Position numbers and translations under genes: made by a program | In this document: positions 1 to 11,962 of the stretch, piece after piece | How positions within the stretch are numbered: the first letter of the stretch is position 1 | Layout: each line of letters begins with the position of its first letter | Assembly (NCBI RefSeq): GCF_900142095.1 | Contig: NZ_FQZP01000019.1 | Span: 1 to 40,421 of the forward strand | Origin: Thermoclostridium caenicola | Lineage (GTDB): Bacteria; Bacillota; Clostridia; DSM-8532 | Reading direction: 5' to 3' | DNA length: 40,421 bases | The notes under the pieces: model-generated | The model's input: only the letters and a program-made list of their open reading frames with translations | Told to the model about the DNA's origin: nothing | Database searches by the model: none

Positions 1-95
1 GACAAACTAAAAACCGGAATCTATTCGACACAAGGCACAAAGGTGGGTCAATTTTTTTCTGGCTCTGGTGGGTCAAATTAATTCCGGCGTTGACA
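1..95. mobile_element. Terminal fragment of an IS21-like insertion sequence
   Basis: Two direct copies of a GGTGGGTCAA motif (about 41-50 and 68-77) are followed by CCGGCGTTGACA, ending at 95. Repeated (T)GG(G/C)TCAA blocks ending in CCGGCGTTGACA are the usual look of the istB-side end of IS21-family elements, which end in CA-3'. No transposase coding sequence is in the window, so only the terminus is present. The family assignment comes from remembered terminus architecture, not from a database match. Confidence 0.5.
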
Positions 96-103
96 TCTGA
101 CAT
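1..103 (-). pseudogene. Start of an unidentified minus-strand gene, probably cut by the IS terminus
   Basis: Reading leftwards, an AAAGGAGG Shine-Dalgarno (113-120) lies nine bases before an ATG at 101-103. A good promoter lies upstream (146-174). The frame stays open to the window edge, but after about two codons it runs into the IS21-like terminus, so the remaining residues are probably IS sequence and not the original protein. The strong initiation region suggests that a real gene, possibly a transposase, was interrupted here. The product cannot be identified. Confidence 0.35.
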
Positions 104-173
104 GGTTCGTAACCTCCTTTGGTTGGTTTTTTGTGTAGCAACTTAATTCTACCAAACGGTTACGTCCATGTCA
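98..173. repeat. Imperfect inverted repeat spanning a promoter and start codon
   Basis: The arms at 98-114 and 158-173 pair almost perfectly (TGACATGG..CGTAACC against GGTTACG.CCATGTCA). A second, shorter complementarity lies inside (TTGGTTGGT against ACCAAAC). The right arm overlaps the -35 hexamer of the promoter below, and the left arm holds the ATG at 103. It could be a mobile-element end or a regulatory hairpin on the interrupted gene. Confidence 0.5.
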
Positions 174-174
174 T
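146..174 (-). promoter_or_regulatory. Sigma-A-type promoter reading left
   Basis: On the minus strand ATGACA (169-174) is separated by 17 bases from TAGAAT (146-151), each one mismatch from consensus. It would drive the interrupted gene that starts at 103. Confidence 0.5.
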
Positions 175-214
175 TTTTATTGGACTTCTATGAATTTGCG
201 AAAAATATTATACA

Positions 215-1754
215 TTATCTGTCCATATCCAGGAATATGGGGCCGGCACTGGCTTCATCATAGGATAGTGGAGGCGCAATGGCACTTCGGTCGCCATACT
301 TCATGGTGACTTCAGCAGCCACTGGTTTCCAGGATGTACCGTCATGTTTTAGATAAAAGTTTGCCCAGGCCACGTCTATATACAGTTCGCCTATATCCTC
401 CGGCCGGATTTCATATACAGGCGGTCCGTAATAGTATTCGCCAGCTTTCTTTTGGATTGTAGTGGTAAGCCGGATAACCCTTTGCCCTTGCCATTCGGCA
501 GGCCGCCACCCGGTTTACCAGCTTGAATCGGTTGTTCTCGGGATCTTCCGGGGACAATCTGTCCGGCAGGGTACAGGAAGCCCTGATGCTTTCATCAATG
601 GAAACGGTAAGCTCCTTCCCCTCCAACGACCAGGAGATGCGGCCGGTCTGCTCATGGATATGCAGGGGCAAAAACAGCTCAACCAGCTTGCCTTCTTTTA
701 CGGTATACAGTTTTTGCTCGTTGGGACAGGAGATATAGATCTCGTCCCGTCCGTCCCCGGAAAGGTCCACGAGTTCCCATTCACCGACATCCCACATTTC
801 CGGCATGGCATTCAGATAAGTGCCTTTTGCCCGGTTTTCGATATAAATGCCGTTCAGGATCCCGTACTTATAGAGGATAGCCGTTTCGGGACCATCTTCC
901 TCCAGGATATCCCCCTGCTTCTTCTCATTTTTGGATGGATAATATTCAAAATCACCAAGACAGATGCTGCTGACCTTCCCTTTTTCTTTCTCGCAGAGGA
1001 TCAGGCCAAAGTCATAGATATACAAGGTCTTATAGGGGGTTTGCTTTACGGTATACAGATCGCCAAAGCGTGAGAGCAGGGCGCTGGTTGACAGATCCTT
1101 CTCTTCAAGCCCGATGATGCTGAAAAAGGCATACCCGTTTTCGGCCGGATTCGGGATGGCGGGAATCCCGTCATCCATGAGGGTATAAAACACCCGGGCA
1201 TCGTCACTGTAATAAATGCTCCGGCTGCAGGTTGTCACGAGCTTTTCCCCGTCATAGACATCGACTGCAAAAAGACCTTCCCTGCTGCCTAAAAAGAATT
1301 GGTCAGGGGATTCAATGATATACAGGTCGCTCAGATCCTCAAGTACACAGGAAGAACCCAGCTCCACGAATTTCTTGTCCTTCCACCGGGCGAACTGTCC
1401 GATCTCTGTTTTCAGATGATAGGTGAGCGGCCTTCCTTTCATACTGCCCATGACCACTTCGATCTTTCCTTTGCGGGGACCATGCTCCTGGTACCCCTTC
1501 AGCCAGTTGATCCGGACTTCCAGGGATGGCTGATCCGTTGGATCTCCCGTATCATCTGTCCCATTCATTGGGGGTTGTATGGGCCCTTTCCCGTCGCCCG
1601 AAGGTGTATCGGCGTCTCCCTGCTCCGGATCCTGTGTTTGTTCAACAGCTGTTATCCCGGTGTCACCCGGATCAGGCATGCTGTTCTGACGTGAACAAGA
1701 GACCATGGCCAGGCTCATCGCAAGGGCCATGAATATGCAGAGGATTCTTTTCAT
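215..1754 (-). pseudogene. Secreted lipoprotein gene with a one-base frameshift near its 3' end
   Basis: The N-terminus is a lipoprotein signal: Lys-Arg, a hydrophobic stretch, then a LAMVSC lipobox with Cys20, followed by an acidic, Pro/Gly/Thr-rich linker. The body is not a recognised family. Near residues 325-340 is a short DLSGDGRDEIYI element like the FG-GAP/VCBS calcium-binding loop. The original frame ends at 411 after a non-conserved-looking tail. From about 444-455 (an A-rich CCAAAAGAAAGC on the coding strand) another frame continues as KAGEYYYGPPVYEIRPED... to a stop at 215-217, adding about 77 plausible residues rich in Tyr, Trp and acidic positions. Skipping one base joins the frames into a protein of about 512 residues. 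This is either a mutation, a sequencing error or, less likely, programmed frameshifting. The gene lies downstream of the ATPase operon but is separated from it by a terminator. Confidence 0.75.
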
Positions 1755-1818
1755 TTACTTCACAACCTATATCAGTGGATTTGACGCATCCAGGCAAAAT
1801 TGCGAGGATAAACAATAT

Positions 1819-1837
1819 GGCGGCGAAATTCGCCGCC
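1819..1837 (-). terminator. Terminator of the V-ATPase operon
   Basis: An eight-base-pair stem GGCGGCGA/TCGCCGCC with a three-base loop lies 18 bases after the ntpD stop. On the minus strand it is followed by ATATTGTTTA, a modest U-tract. It separates the operon from the lipoprotein gene. Confidence 0.65.
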
Positions 1838-1855
1838 TTCAAACAGCTTTATGGG

Positions 1856-2533
1856 CTATTCCTGCAAAAGCCCATCCCTTTGCAGGCGCTGCTGCCTGGC
1901 CTGCTCCAGCATCATGTCCTTCACCTTCATCAGGCGGGTCAGGTTGCCGCGCTCGTTTTCGTCCAGCTTCATGACGATGTACTTGATGGTCTCCTCCAGG
2001 TTGGGAATGAGCACGTATTCCAGCGCGTTAACCCGGCGCCTGGTCTTTTCGATTTCATCGGCCAGGAGCTGAGCGGATTTTTCCAGTTCGGCCAGCCTGA
2101 GCATATGGGGAAGCGCCTCGGACAGGGCCTGGATGGCGCCGTCCAGCTCACCGGAAGTATTGGCAAAGCCGTAGGGGAAGATATCCTCCTCGCCGGAGCC
2201 CTCGGTGGTGAACTCCAGCACTGGGACATCCACGCTCATGATGTTCCGGGTGGATGTTTTCAGGGATACCTTTTGCTTGGGGAACATGAGCGCTTCTTCC
2301 AGCATCTCACTGCTCATGAGGGCACGGGCCAGGATGAAGCGGGAATGGACATCCATGAGGAGTTTCTCCACGATCTCCCGCTCCTTGCGGTTCTCCCGGA
2401 CGATATCCAGGAACTTCTTCATGAGCTCATCCCGCTTGTCCTTCAGAAGCTTGTGCCCGCGCCGGGCTGTCCTGAGCCTTCTTTTCAGGTTGGTCAGCAC
2501 CATGCGGGTGGGATTGACATTAAGCCTGGCCAT
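1856..2533 (-). CDS. ntpD: V-type ATPase subunit D (central stalk)
   Basis: The protein has 225 residues and starts MARLNVNPTRM, the conserved opening of the V/A-type subunit D family. Long helical, charged N- and C-terminal segments (about 1-70 and 140-215) form the coiled coil that turns inside the A3B3 hexamer and couples it to the membrane rotor. Its ATG lies three bases after the ntpB stop, and the GGAGG Shine-Dalgarno overlaps the end of ntpB, so the two are translationally coupled. It is the last gene of the operon. Confidence 0.95.
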   Translation of the reverse strand: MARLNVNPTRMVLTNLKRRLRTARRGHKLLKDKRDELMKKFLDIVRENRKEREIVEKLLMDVHSRFILARALMSSEMLEEALMFPKQKVSLKTSTRNIMSVDVPVLEFTTEGSGEEDIFPYGFANTSGELDGAIQALSEALPHMLRLAELEKSAQLLADEIEKTRRRVNALEYVLIPNLEETIKYIVMKLDENERGNLTRLMKVKDMMLEQARQQRLQRDGLLQE

Positions 2534-2536
2534 GGC

Positions 2537-3934
2537 TTAACCCTCCAAATCCTGAAGCTCATCCTTCCTGGGATGATACTTCTTGATATATTCTGTCTTG
2601 ATACGCTTCAGTTCGGATACAGGAAGGATGTCCAGGAGCTCCCAGCCCAGCTCCAGGGTTTCGATGATGGACCGGTCGGTGTTGTAGCCCTGGGATACAT
2701 AGCGCCTCTCAAACTCATCCGCAAACTTGGCATACAATTTGTCCACATCGGTCAGTGCCGCCTCACCCAGAATGGATGCCAGTTCCTTGGCTTCCTTGCC
2801 CCGGGCATAGGCAGCGAACAGCTGGTTCATGGTGTTGGCATGATCCTCGCGCGTCTTTCCGGCGCCGATACCCTTATCCTTCAGTCGGGAAAGGGAAGGC
2901 AACACGTCGATGGGCGGGGTCAGGCCCTTCTTGTGTAGCTCGCGGCTCAGGATGATCTGCCCTTCGGTGATGTATCCTGTCAGGTCGGGAATGGGATGGG
3001 TCTTGTCATCCTCGGGCATGGTCAGAATCGGTATCAGCGTAATGGAGCCTTCCTTGCCCCGCATCCGGCCGGCTCTTTCATAGAGCGTTGCCAGGTCAGT
3101 GTAGAGGTAACCCGGATAGCCGCGGCGTCCGGGCACTTCCTTACGGGCGGCCGACACCTCGCGGAGAGCTTCGGCGTAGTTGGTGATATCGGTGATGATA
3201 ACCAGTACATGCATGTTCTGTTCAAAGGCCAGGTATTCTGCAGCTGTCAGGGCCATACGGGGCGTTGCAATACGCTCAACGGCCGGGTCGTTGGCCAGGT
3301 TCATGAACAGGACCGCGCGGTCGATGGCCCCAGTCTTTCTGAAGTCCGTGATGAAGAAGTCGGCCTCTTCAAAGGTGATACCCACGGCAGCGAAGACAAC
3401 GGCAAATTTGCCCTCGGATCCCAAAACCTTGGCCTGGCGTGCAATCTGGGCAGCCAGCTGGGCATGGGGCAGACCTGAACCTGAGAAGATGGGAAGCTTC
3501 TGTCCCCTAACCAGGGTATTGAGGCCGTCGATGGCCGAGATACCGGTCTGGATGAACTCATTGGGATAGTCACGGGCTGCCGGGTTCATGGGAAGGCCAT
3601 TGATGTCCAGCCTCTTCTCGGGAATGATCGGCGGACCGCCGTCGATGGGATTGCCCAGTCCGTCAAAAACACGGCCCAGGATATCGGGGGATACGGCAAG
3701 CTCCAGGCTTCTTCCCAAAAAACGCACCTTGCTGGTGGCGATGTTGATACCCGCAGCGTTTTCGAAAAGCTGAACCAGCGCGTTGCTGCCGTCCACTTCC
3801 AGCACCTTGCAGCGCCGGATCTCGCCGTTGGCCAGTTCTATCTCACCCAGTTCGTTGTAGGTTACACCTTCAACATTTCTCACCAGCATCAGAGGGCCGG
3901 CGACTTCCGCAATGGAACGATATTCCTTCAGCAT
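2537..3934 (-). CDS. ntpB: V-type ATPase subunit B (non-catalytic)
   Basis: The protein has 465 residues, normal for the family. It forms the alternating non-catalytic positions of the A3B3 head. In place of a Walker A motif it has [10 protein letters not shown] at about 151-160, the family-typical degenerate P-loop. [23 protein letters not shown] is present in the nucleotide-domain region. The start ATG lies one base after the ntpA stop, with GGAGG nine bases upstream inside ntpA. Its place between ntpA and ntpD is the standard order. Confidence 0.97.
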   Translation of the reverse strand: MLKEYRSIAEVAGPLMLVRNVEGVTYNELGEIELANGEIRRCKVLEVDGSNALVQLFENAAGINIATSKVRFLGRSLELAVSPDILGRVFDGLGNPIDGGPPIIPEKRLDINGLPMNPAARDYPNEFIQTGISAIDGLNTLVRGQKLPIFSGSGLPHAQLAAQIARQAKVLGSEGKFAVVFAAVGITFEEADFFITDFRKTGAIDRAVLFMNLANDPAVERIATPRMALTAAEYLAFEQNMHVLVIITDITNYAEALREVSAARKEVPGRRGYPGYLYTDLATLYERAGRMRGKEGSITLIPILTMPEDDKTHPIPDLTGYITEGQIILSRELHKKGLTPPIDVLPSLSRLKDKGIGAGKTREDHANTMNQLFAAYARGKEAKELASILGEAALTDVDKLYAKFADEFERRYVSQGYNTDRSIIETLELGWELLDILPVSELKRIKTEYIKKYHPRKDELQDLEG

Positions 3935-3935
3935 A

Positions 3936-5717
3936 TCAGTTATCCTCCTTCGCCGTCAGCGCGTCCATCTGGGTCTCCAGGTCCTTCTCCATTTCGTCGT
4001 AGACCTGGCTGACCTTGTCTTCCGGAACGAATTTGGCTCTGCCAATCCTCTCCCTGACGGGCAGGTTGAAAATCTCGCTGATACCCGCACCGGCCCTGAC
4101 CGCATCACGGGCTTTGTAGTAGAAGCCCATGATCAGCCTGAGCATGCGGTACTGCTTGTTCAACGTCGCATAGGTATCCACATCGTTGAAGGCATCCTGC
4201 TGCAGGTAGTCCTCCCTGATGGACCGGGCAGCCTCCAGGGTTACCCTGTCCATGGGTGAAAGGGCGTCCACGCCTACCAGCTGGACGATTTCCTGGAGCT
4301 CCGCTTCTTCCTGCAGGATGCGCATCATGTCACCGGTCAACCTGACCCAGTCCCTGGACACGTTTTCAGTGTACCAGTCACGGAGCCTTTCTTCGTAGAG
4401 CGAATAGCTGACCAGCCAGTTGATGGCCGGGAAGTGACGCCTGTAGGACAGGCTGTAGTCGAGTCCCCAGAACACCTTGACGATTCTCAGGGTTGCCTGG
4501 GAAACAGGTTCGGAAATATCGCCGCCCGGCGGAGAAACGGCGCCGATGGCACTCAGGGAACCGATGCGCTCTTGGGAGCCAAGGGTCCTGACCTTACCAG
4601 CCCGTTCATAGAACTGGGCCAGTCGTGATGAAAGATAAGCCGGATAGCCTTCTTCGCCGGGCATTTCCTCCAGGCGGCCCGACATCTCGCGGAGAGCCTC
4701 GGCCCAGCGGGATGTGGAGTCGGCCATCAGGGCCACGTTATAGCCCATATCCCTGAAATATTCGGCTATGGTGATGCCCGTATAGATGGACGCTTCACGG
4801 GCGGCAACCGGCATGTCCGACGTATTGGCAATGAGAACGGTCCTCTTCATGAGGGATTTGCCGGTCCGGGGATCCTTCAGTTCCGGGAATTCCATCAGAA
4901 CGTCGGTCATCTCATTGCCGCGCTCACCGCATCCGATGTATACCACAAGGTCTGCGGCCGCCCATTTTGCCAGCTGATGCTGAACGACGGTTTTTCCGCT
5001 TCCGAAGGGACCCGGTATGGCGGCCACGCCGCCCAGCGCTATCGGGAAGAGCGTATCGATGATGCGTTGTCCGGTGATCAGCGGCTCGTCAAGGGGCAGC
5101 TTCTCCTTATAAGGGCGTCCCTGGCGAACCGGCCATTTCTGCATCAGGGTGAGGGCATGGACCTTTGTGGCACCGGTAGCATCTTTGGTTTCCACCCGGG
5201 CTACGGTCTCCTCAACGGTATAATCGCCTTCGGAGATTTCTATGAGGGTGCCTTCTATGCCATAGGGAACCATGATCCGGTGCTCGAAAACCTCGTTTTC
5301 CTGCACAACGCCGATGATGTCGCCGGCCCGCACATAGTCCCCGGTCTTGGCCCGGGGGACAAAATGCCATTTTCTGCTCCGGTCCAATGCCGGTATGGAA
5401 ACACCCCTGGTGATATTGCCGCCGGTTTGCTGGCGCATGGCTTCCAGAGGTCTTTGGATACCATCAAAAATATTTTCTATCAGGCCGGGCCCCAGTTCCA
5501 CGCTGAGAGGCGCCATGGTGGATACCACTGGAGCCCCCGGGCCAAGACCCGATGTTTCCTCATAAACCTGTATGGAGGCCCTGTCTTCATGAATTTCCAG
5601 GATCTCGCCGATCAGATTCTCTTTTCCGACGCGCACCACGTCAAACATGTTGCTGTTCCGCATGCCTTCCGCGACGACCAGCGGACCTGAAACCTTCACT
5701 ATTCTGCCCTCGTTCAA
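3936..5717 (-). CDS. ntpA: V-type ATPase catalytic subunit A
   Basis: The 593-residue catalytic subunit carries Walker A GPFGSGKT at 236-243, the catalytic-glutamate motif GCGERGNE around 262-269, and the long non-homologous insertion (about 110-200) that separates V/A-type A subunits from F-type beta. The start is a TTG at 5715-5717 preceded by GAGGGA, as no in-frame ATG fits the conserved N-terminus ([16 protein letters not shown]). The 82-base gap to ntpG contains a GCCAGG/CCTGGC hairpin. It hydrolyses or makes ATP in the cytosolic head. Confidence 0.97.
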   Translation of the reverse strand: MNEGRIVKVSGPLVVAEGMRNSNMFDVVRVGKENLIGEILEIHEDRASIQVYEETSGLGPGAPVVSTMAPLSVELGPGLIENIFDGIQRPLEAMRQQTGGNITRGVSIPALDRSRKWHFVPRAKTGDYVRAGDIIGVVQENEVFEHRIMVPYGIEGTLIEISEGDYTVEETVARVETKDATGATKVHALTLMQKWPVRQGRPYKEKLPLDEPLITGQRIIDTLFPIALGGVAAIPGPFGSGKTVVQHQLAKWAAADLVVYIGCGERGNEMTDVLMEFPELKDPRTGKSLMKRTVLIANTSDMPVAAREASIYTGITIAEYFRDMGYNVALMADSTSRWAEALREMSGRLEEMPGEEGYPAYLSSRLAQFYERAGKVRTLGSQERIGSLSAIGAVSPPGGDISEPVSQATLRIVKVFWGLDYSLSYRRHFPAINWLVSYSLYEERLRDWYTENVSRDWVRLTGDMMRILQEEAELQEIVQLVGVDALSPMDRVTLEAARSIREDYLQQDAFNDVDTYATLNKQYRMLRLIMGFYYKARDAVRAGAGISEIFNLPVRERIGRAKFVPEDKVSQVYDEMEKDLETQMDALTAKEDN

Positions 5718-5799
5718 TACTATCCCTCGCTTTCAATACCTTCGTCCCTTTCCGGATGCCAGGAAACGCCTGGCTGCTCTCCGGTAAAACCTGCATGAT

Positions 5800-6117
5800 T
5801 TATTCATTGAAAAGGATATCCGCTCCGACAGCCTTTTCCACACTCTTTTTCACTGAGCTCATCCCTATTCCCAGGGAGCCCTGGCTTCCGGGAATGGGGA
5901 TGATGGCAGGAAAACGGCTGAAGCGGAAACGCTCGACATCTTCCGGTATCATGGCCGCGAACTGCTCGGTGATATAGATCACGGCATATCCGTTCTCGGC
6001 CAGTTCTTTAAGCCTTTCGGAAGCCTCCTCACGGGAGATGACCGGATACACATCAAATCCCACGGCCTTAAACCCCAGAACACTGTCCCTTTCGCCTATC
6101 ACGCCAACCTTATGCAT
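5800..6117 (-). CDS. ntpG: V-type ATPase subunit F (NtpG in Enterococcus nomenclature)
   Basis: The protein has 105 residues with the N-terminal VGVIGERDSVLGFKAVG typical of subunit F, a small Rossmann-like protein that binds subunit D in the central stalk. Its ATG overlaps the last codons of ntpC by eight bases (ATGCATAA), which indicates coupled translation. Confidence 0.93.
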   Translation of the reverse strand: MHKVGVIGERDSVLGFKAVGFDVYPVISREEASERLKELAENGYAVIYITEQFAAMIPEDVERFRFSRFPAIIPIPGSQGSLGIGMSSVKKSVEKAVGADILFNE

Positions 6118-7123
6118 AAGCTCTCAACCTTTCCCGAATGACTGCATTGGAAATGCCGTTAATCTTGCCGGTGAGTATCAGTCTGACATTCCTGACCTCC
6201 GCCTCTTTGTAAAACAGCCAGGCGATAACCGGCTCCACGCCCATGGCGATATACCTGCTCTTCCTGATAAAACGCATCAGGTGCTCATCCAGGACTTTTT
6301 CCATGCCGGATATCCCTTCCCCATTTTTGAAGGCCTCTGACAGCCCGTTGGCCAGTTCCGCAAGAGCGGTAAAACGAAGGGCTTCAAAAAGCTGGTCCAA
6401 CGGTTTATCGGAAAGATCCATGCAGAACTTCCTGCTGATTTTGCTGCCCTCAAGAAGGGCTTTCGCCAGAAAATCCCTGGACCGGCCCAAAAGTTTCGCG
6501 CGAATAAAAACTCTGAGGTTTGCCAGGTCATGGATCAAAGCCACCAGTTCGCTGATATAAGGGCTGCCCAACGCCTGGGCATCCTTTTCCATGTTTTCAT
6601 ACATGGCCCGATCCAGGATGAAATCGATCATTTGCGGATCTGATGTGCGGCCATAGGCCTCGATGCATTCCAGGACGGCCTTTCCAAAAATCTCGGGAAG
6701 GTCGGCCAGGTCCCTGTCCACAATCATCCTGCGGAGGCGGGACGGCTCGACTGTGCCTGAACCGGCATATACCCCTGGTTCCTCCAGGCCCAGGTACATG
6801 CCCTTCAGGATCAGCTTCGCGTTGAGGTAATCGTTGCGGCGCATGAACAGGGTAACAACCAGCGGGTCGGGCAGTATTTCCCTGAGCAGGGCATATGTTT
6901 TTTCCAGTTCATCGGAAAGCAGTTTCTCCGATACCTGGACCGCGGGCTGAGCCGTATCGGTGCTGCCCATCCCATAGCCCTGCTCCACCAGCATTTTGAC
7001 GACGTCTTCCGCAGTTGCCGCATCCAGCATCCGCTCGTATTGCTGGGGTGTGATCAGTTTATTTTCCATAGCACGTATACGCGCCGTGGCATATGCGTAA
7101 TCCTCGTCCAATATCCGTGCCAT
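6110..7123 (-). CDS. ntpC: V-type ATPase subunit C (rotor adaptor, d-like)
   Basis: The protein has 337 residues, all helical by composition, and belongs to the V/A-type C (yeast d) family that seats the central stalk on the membrane ring. The N-terminal YAYATARIRAMENKL segment is conserved in the family. The start has AAGGAG five bases upstream. It follows ntpE after 26 bases and overlaps ntpG. Confidence 0.93.
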   Translation of the reverse strand: MARILDEDYAYATARIRAMENKLITPQQYERMLDAATAEDVVKMLVEQGYGMGSTDTAQPAVQVSEKLLSDELEKTYALLREILPDPLVVTLFMRRNDYLNAKLILKGMYLGLEEPGVYAGSGTVEPSRLRRMIVDRDLADLPEIFGKAVLECIEAYGRTSDPQMIDFILDRAMYENMEKDAQALGSPYISELVALIHDLANLRVFIRAKLLGRSRDFLAKALLEGSKISRKFCMDLSDKPLDQLFEALRFTALAELANGLSEAFKNGEGISGMEKVLDEHLMRFIRKSRYIAMGVEPVIAWLFYKEAEVRNVRLILTGKINGISNAVIRERLRAYA

Positions 7124-7149
7124 ACTTACTCCTTATCGTCTTGGCTCAT

Positions 7150-7752
7150 TTATTCCTTGAACAGAATCGAAGCAACTTCAGCTTCCAGCTGGGGTCTTGC
7201 CATATTGAAGATCAGCTCAAGGGTGCTGTTAATCTCCATATCCCCGTACTTTAAGACAAACCCGCCCTGGTTGGGAATAGTTTGCCCGGAAAGGGTCAAC
7301 ACCGCGGCTTTTCCTTCCGCCCTGAGCGTTTGATTGATTTCTTCCACAAACCGGGCGCCCAGCCTCGACCGGTCGTTTTCATTGAAAAGGATCTCGCCCT
7401 CTCCTTCACGGACCGATTCAAGGATAAATCGCTTCAGAAACCGGCCATATTCCTCCGCCGGCAAATGAAGCGTCTTTTCAAAGGCAGCCCTGAACGCCGC
7501 ATCCACCATGTCCTGCCGGACCTTGAGCATGCGTTTTCTTTCCTCCAGGCTGGATACAGCGGCCATTCTCTTTTTCAGGTCGGCGGCTTCAGCCTCGGCA
7601 GCCTGCCTGACTTTTTCGGTTTCTTCCTTCACCTGCTTTACGGCCTCGGCGATAATCCTTTCCGCTTCCTGCTTCGCCCGGCTTATGTTCTCCTCGGCTG
7701 CTTTCCTGGCATCATCAAGGATTTTGGCTTTGATTCTGTCAATTCCAGTCAT
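7150..7752 (-). CDS. ntpE: V-type ATPase subunit E (peripheral stalk)
   Basis: The protein has 200 residues. Residues 1-80 are a long, Ala/Glu/Lys-rich amphipathic helix that pairs with subunit NtpF to make the stator stalk. The C-terminal half, with GGFVLKYGDMEINSTLELIF, is the conserved globular part that grips the top of the head. It lies about 100 bases after ntpK, the largest gap in the operon, and that gap holds a strong hairpin. Confidence 0.93.
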   Translation of the reverse strand: MTGIDRIKAKILDDARKAAEENISRAKQEAERIIAEAVKQVKEETEKVRQAAEAEAADLKKRMAAVSSLEERKRMLKVRQDMVDAAFRAAFEKTLHLPAEEYGRFLKRFILESVREGEGEILFNENDRSRLGARFVEEINQTLRAEGKAAVLTLSGQTIPNQGGFVLKYGDMEINSTLELIFNMARPQLEAEVASILFKE

Positions 7753-7817
7753 CTGAATTCCCCTTTGTTACCTGCCTGAGCCACTTAATAAAAGAGCATC
7801 AGGCGTCTGCATTCATC

Positions 7818-7837
7818 CGCCGGATATTCCTCCGGCG
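7818..7837 (-). other. Stable hairpin between ntpK and ntpE
   Basis: A CGCCGGA/TCCGGCG stem of seven base pairs with a six-base loop sits 18 bases after the ntpK stop. No U-tract follows on the minus strand, so it is not a classical terminator. It may stabilise the 3' end of a processed ntpK message, which would help make the rotor subunit in excess. Confidence 0.45.
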
Positions 7838-7854
7838 CATCCTGTCGGCTGTCC

Positions 7855-10277
<2,423 letters not shown>

Positions 10278-10278
10278 C

Positions 10279-10614
10279 CTAACGACTGCCACTTGAGCCC
10301 ACAATCCTTCCCAAAATGAATTGTACCGCTGTGTCCAGTTGCTGTTCAGCACTGCGCGCGAGCTCCAGGGCGGCCTTTTCCACGGCCTCCTCCCTGGCCT
10401 TGAGTTCCTGCTCCATTTCCTGGCGGGCACGCCTGAGCGTTTCGGCCCTCAGGGCTTCGCTTTCGGTTCTTCCCTTTTCAAGGATGGCCGCGGCATCCTG
10501 CCTGGCCCTGGCAACCAGCTCACGGGCCTCCTTTTTGGAATTTTCCTCGATTCGCGCAGCTTCCTTCTCCGTATCAATAATTTGGTTTAAAAGTGCTTCA
10601 GACAAGCCATTCAC
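10279..10614 (-). CDS. ntpF: V-type ATPase peripheral-stalk subunit G/H (NtpF)
   Basis: This short protein (111 residues) is almost wholly an amphipathic Ala/Glu/Arg-rich helix (about 8-95), the form of the V-type G/H subunit that pairs with NtpE. There is no in-frame ATG. A GTG at 10612-10614 is possible, but AAGGA sits almost on top of it; the TTG at 10603-10605 has better spacing (ten bases), so the protein may be 108 residues. It is the first ATPase gene and lies 32 bases after the GGDEF gene, with no convincing promoter between them. Confidence 0.85.
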   Translation of the reverse strand: MNGLSEALLNQIIDTEKEAARIEENSKKEARELVARARQDAAAILEKGRTESEALRAETLRRARQEMEQELKAREEAVEKAALELARSAEQQLDTAVQFILGRIVGSSGSR

Positions 10615-10646
10615 ATCCTTGAATTTTTTGTCTAATATGTTTTTCC

Positions 10647-11840
10647 CTAATTCGACCAGATTGAAACACGGTTTCTCCCATTGCTTTTTGACCGATAAAG
10701 CGCTTCATCGGCTCTCTTGACTACATCCATGGGAGTTTTGAGGTTCTCTGTTTTTTCTGCAACACCTATGCTGACCGTGATATTGAGCTGCCCCCTTCCC
10801 GCGCTGCTGCCGGTGATGACCTCCGGCTTCTTCTTCGGTCGGTCCTCCGCCCTGAGGATGAACGGGCGCCGTTCAACGGCTTTTCTGACGCGTTCAAGGA
10901 CGGGTACAACTTCGTCCAGTTCCTGTCCCGGAAAGATGATGGCGAATTCCTCACCGCCGTAACGGAATGTCCTGGCCCGGTAGGACAGCTTTTTGAGGAT
11001 GGAAGACACCATTTTCAGCACCTCGTCGCCAACATCATGGCCATAGGTGTCGTTCACCCGCTTGAAATGATCAATGTCCACCATAGCGATGCAGTATTGC
11101 CTGCCCAGCTTGGCAAGTTCCTGCTCAAAGGCTCTCCTTGAGAGTACCCCCGTAAGCGTATCATAAAAAGCCAGGGAATACGAGACCTCAAATAATGCCG
11201 AAACCACAATAATAAAGACTGAACTGGTAAATATGGCAAGGGTAACAGGTCTGTGGGCAAAATGGAGCGATATGTATGTGGCGAGCAGTATTGAAATGAA
11301 TACCATATAGACATATTGGATTTTCAGGATGTAATTGAGCATCAGAAACCCGATGGCAAGGACATAGAGCACGATGGCAGGGGCCGGTATGGGCATGGTC
11401 TGATCCGGATTCACCAGGCCTACGCTTGTGTCATTGGACTTTCCCAGCACATTGATTAAGACCCAAACGAACTGTATGCCGATAATGATCGCCTTGTTGG
11501 CACCGTAACTGGTGATGATGCCCCTTTCATGGATGAAGGCCAGCCAGATCATGTTGATGGGAATCAGGATGCTGATCTCGGTGACGGCTTCAACCAGCAT
11601 GGCTTCCCGGGCAGCGGCAATATTGAGCATGATGTAGGCGATCAGCATGAAGACCGTCAGGAAGAAAAAGCGGCTGTTTTTATACCAGACGCTCATGAAC
11701 AGGGCCATGAAGGCAATCATAAAGGGGAGAACAACAATAACCGCATGAACGGCGTCGTTAAAAGACGCAGCCTGTGAGACTGTGATCCATGCCAGCAAAA
11801 TCACTGCAAAAGGAATCAGCGCCGTCATGAATTTTCTCAT
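10647..11840 (-). CDS. Membrane-bound GGDEF protein (probable diguanylate cyclase)
   Basis: Residues 1-222 hold about seven or eight hydrophobic helices with no recognised sensor family. The GGDEF domain follows from about 225 (YDTLTGVLSRRAFE, DIDHFKRVND at 255-264, GGEEF at 295-299). The active-site motif is intact, so it should make c-di-GMP from GTP. The RxxD product-inhibition site expected nine residues before GGEEF is absent (SYRA instead). An insertion of about 20 charged residues lies after the GGEEF strand. The start has a GGGGAGAGGAA Shine-Dalgarno about ten bases upstream. Its closeness to ntpF suggests co-transcription with the ATPase operon. A TTGAAC element at 11946-11951 could be a -35, but its -10 partner is poor. 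Confidence 0.9.
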   Translation of the reverse strand: MRKFMTALIPFAVILLAWITVSQAASFNDAVHAVIVVLPFMIAFMALFMSVWYKNSRFFFLTVFMLIAYIMLNIAAAREAMLVEAVTEISILIPINMIWLAFIHERGIITSYGANKAIIIGIQFVWVLINVLGKSNDTSVGLVNPDQTMPIPAPAIVLYVLAIGFLMLNYILKIQYVYMVFISILLATYISLHFAHRPVTLAIFTSSVFIIVVSALFEVSYSLAFYDTLTGVLSRRAFEQELAKLGRQYCIAMVDIDHFKRVNDTYGHDVGDEVLKMVSSILKKLSYRARTFRYGGEEFAIIFPGQELDEVVPVLERVRKAVERRPFILRAEDRPKKKPEVITGSSAGRGQLNITVSIGVAEKTENLKTPMDVVKRADEALYRSKSNGRNRVSIWSN

Positions 11841-11962
11841 AAAACCGTCGTTCCTCTCCCCGGGGATCTTGTTCTTGATGCTTGTCCGCGCTCAGGTTAA
11901 AAGACAGGAGCAAATAATTCCATATATCTATATATTATCTATATCGTTCAATTTAGGCAAAT

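Noticed and set aside
1775-2938. A 387-codon open frame on the plus strand opposite ntpD and ntpB
   Set aside because: It is antisense to conserved genes, has no ribosome site, and its composition only mirrors theirs.
11923-11951. Sigma-A promoter of the GGDEF gene
   Set aside because: The -35 (TTGAAC) is acceptable, but the best -10 (GATATA) matches only three of six positions.
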